From assembly GCA_030038755.1 (NCBI GenBank), contig JASHSK010000003.1, positions 1-43,663 on the forward strand: a DNA stretch of 43,663 nt. Reading direction: 5' to 3'. Below, one piece after another: positions 41,582 through 43,663 of the stretch. The DNA comes from Gammaproteobacteria bacterium. Lineage in GTDB: Bacteria > Pseudomonadota > Gammaproteobacteria > Steroidobacterales > Steroidobacteraceae. The position numbers were made by a program, and so were the translations under genes. The notes under the pieces are model-generated. The model did no database searches. It saw only the letters and a program-made list of their open reading frames with translations, and was not told where the DNA came from. How positions within the stretch are numbered: the stretch's first letter is position 1; the number at the start of each line of letters is the position of its first letter.

Positions 41582-41827
41582 ATGGATGTCGGTGTCGATC
41601 TGAGCTTCTATCCCCTGCAGGCCGAGTTCCTCGCGCCGATCCGGGCGCTGATCGAGCGTCTCAACGCCGAGAAGCGCGTGCGTGTCGTCACCAACAGCAT
41701 GAGCACGCAGCTGTACGGCGAATACGACGAAGTGATGCAGATCCTCGCGCGCGAGCTGCGCGGGGCCCTGGGCGCGAGCCACCGCTCGGTGGTGGTCCTG
41801 AAGCTCGTGGGGCCGCTGGAGGGCTAG
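41582..41827 (+). CDS. YkoF-like small thiamine/HMP-binding family protein
   Basis: VDLSFYPLQAEFLAPIRALIERLNAEKRVRVVTNSMSTQLYGEYDEVMQIL. Confidence 0.7.
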   Translation: MDVGVDLSFYPLQAEFLAPIRALIERLNAEKRVRVVTNSMSTQLYGEYDEVMQILARELRGALGASHRSVVVLKLVGPLEG

Positions 41828-41880
41828 CATCCGGGCGGCGGGGCCGGCAAACTAGCGCGCCTTTGGGGCAAGGAGTCGCC

Positions 41881-42195
41881 ATGCCGACTTTGCGGGTGAT
41901 CGATCGCGATGGTGTCGAACGCGAGCTGAACGCGCCGAGCGGCGTGTCGCTGATGGAGCCGCTGCGCGATATGGATGACGGCGTCGGCGCGATCTGCGGC
42001 GGCATGTGTTCGTGTGCGACCTGCCACGTCTATGTGGATCCGGAATGGGTGGACCGGCTGCCGGCACCGATGTCCGACGAGGGCGACATGCTGGGCGATC
42101 TGCGCTCGCGCCGTGACAACTCGCGCCTGTCCTGCCAGATCATGCTCGATGAGTCGCTCGGCGGACTGAAGGTGCAGATCGCTCCCGAGGAATGA
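41881..42195 (+). CDS. 2Fe-2S ferredoxin (adrenodoxin-like)
   Basis: GAICGGMCSCATCHVYVDPEW...DNSRLSCQIML. Confidence 0.94.
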   Translation: MPTLRVIDRDGVERELNAPSGVSLMEPLRDMDDGVGAICGGMCSCATCHVYVDPEWVDRLPAPMSDEGDMLGDLRSRRDNSRLSCQIMLDESLGGLKVQIAPEE

Positions 42196-42220
42196 GCCGG
42201 AGCTGTCCGGGGCGGTGACA

Positions 42221-42637
42221 ATGGATTGGGTCTACGTGTTGCTCCTGGTGGCGGCGGCGGTGGCTGCGCTGCGTGTGGCGGTCATCTGGCGGCGCGCGCG
42301 CACCAGCAAGGAGGAAGACTGGGACGCGCGCATGGTGCGCGATCTGCGCGCCAGCGGTGCGAACGCCTTCACTCCCTATGAGGTGGATTTCTTTTTCACC
42401 TTGCCCAACGAGCAGGCCTGCAGCTCCATGCGCAAGACCCTGGAGCTCGAGGGTTTTGCGACCGACGCACGCGTGCAGACCGATCTGCCCGACGGTGACG
42501 GTTTCTCGCTGCACGCGAGCAAGCGTCTGCGCGTCACGGCCGACGGCATGCACGAGTATTCGCAGCGCTTCCACGAGCTGGCGGGGCAGCTGGGCGGTCA
42601 CTACGACGGCTGGACCACCGATCCCAAGCGCGTTTGA
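42221..42637 (+). CDS. RraB (RNase E regulator)-like domain with N-terminal TM anchor
   Basis: TM MDWVYVLLLVAAAVAALRVAVIW; VDFFFTLPNEQACSSMRKTLELEGFATDARVQ...SQRFHELAGQLGGHYDGWTTD. Confidence 0.75.
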   Translation: MDWVYVLLLVAAAVAALRVAVIWRRARTSKEEDWDARMVRDLRASGANAFTPYEVDFFFTLPNEQACSSMRKTLELEGFATDARVQTDLPDGDGFSLHASKRLRVTADGMHEYSQRFHELAGQLGGHYDGWTTDPKRV

Positions 42638-42716
42638 GGCGGGCGGCGGGCGTCTTTGGCGCGCGTCCGCGCCACGGCCGGCGACGCTGCGGCGCGCAGA
42701 CAGGCCGCCGTCGGCG

Positions 42717-42752
42717 TGCGCCGCCGGATGCGCCGCCGGGTGAGCCGCCGGG
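42717..42752. repeat. 12-bp tandem repeat x3 (TGCGCCGCCGGR)
   Basis: TGCGCCGCCGGA TGCGCCGCCGGG TGAGCCGCCGGG. Confidence 0.9.
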
Positions 42753-42755
42753 TGC

Positions 42756-43508
<753 letters not shown>

Positions 43509-43550
43509 GCAGTGCCCTCCTGCGGCGGCGGCCGCGCATGGGATGGAGCG

Positions 43551-43663
43551 TTATAGCAGACCCGCGAGGTCGAGGGAGCGGCTGCCGGCCAGTTCCTCGA
43601 GCGCTTCGAGCGCGACGATCAGCGCCGGCACGTCGACCGCAGGCAGCGCGCGCAGCTCGCTGA
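43551..43663 (-). CDS. 3' end of an unidentified CDS truncated by the window edge
   Basis: Open frame to the right edge ending ...PAVDVPALIVALEALEELAGSRSLDLAGLL*. Confidence 0.5.
   Translation of the reverse strand, partial: SELRALPAVDVPALIVALEALEELAGSRSLDLAGLL

Overview
High-GC (gammaproteobacterial-looking) chromosomal window, densely coded, with no transposon, prophage or CRISPR signature. Recognisable genes: rmuC (partial), def, typA/bipA, an ABC exporter, gabT-like aminotransferase, TrxR-like ferredoxin-NADP reductase, tesB, a lipid block (FAD oxidase, cyclopropane synthase, acyl desaturase), htpX, proB-proA, a Moco operon (moeA-moaA-moaC-mobA/moaD fusion-moaE) directly downstream of an ECF-sigma/periplasmic-sensor/short TM protein module, tRNA-Arg(UCG), a signalling block (sigma-54 activator, NarL-type regulator, CheY-like regulator, CHASE3 histidine kinase), a YqjD/YqjE/YqjK-like trio, a candidate 6S RNA with terminator, a ModF-like double ATPase, MFS transporter, gamma carbonic anhydrase, an exported haem/thiol redox cluster, a triad-dead HtrA-like protein, PhzF-like, YkoF-like, ferredoxin, RraB-like and gpmA. 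The most unusual signals are: (1) two gene junctions (proB/proA and modF-like/beta-lactamase-like) where tandem duplication (14 bp and 26 bp) of the stop/start overlap creates chains of 5- and 9-codon minicistrons linked by ATGA; (2) a 6S-like RNA candidate away from the zapA-ygfA context; (3) a CnrYXH-like sigma module joined to Moco biosynthesis, with a His-tailed MoaE and a MobA-MoaD fusion; (4) an apparent CUG start with a perfect AGGAGG; (5) degenerate pseudo-enzymes (HtrA-like and beta-lactamase-like). All assignments come from reading motifs by eye; no searches were run.
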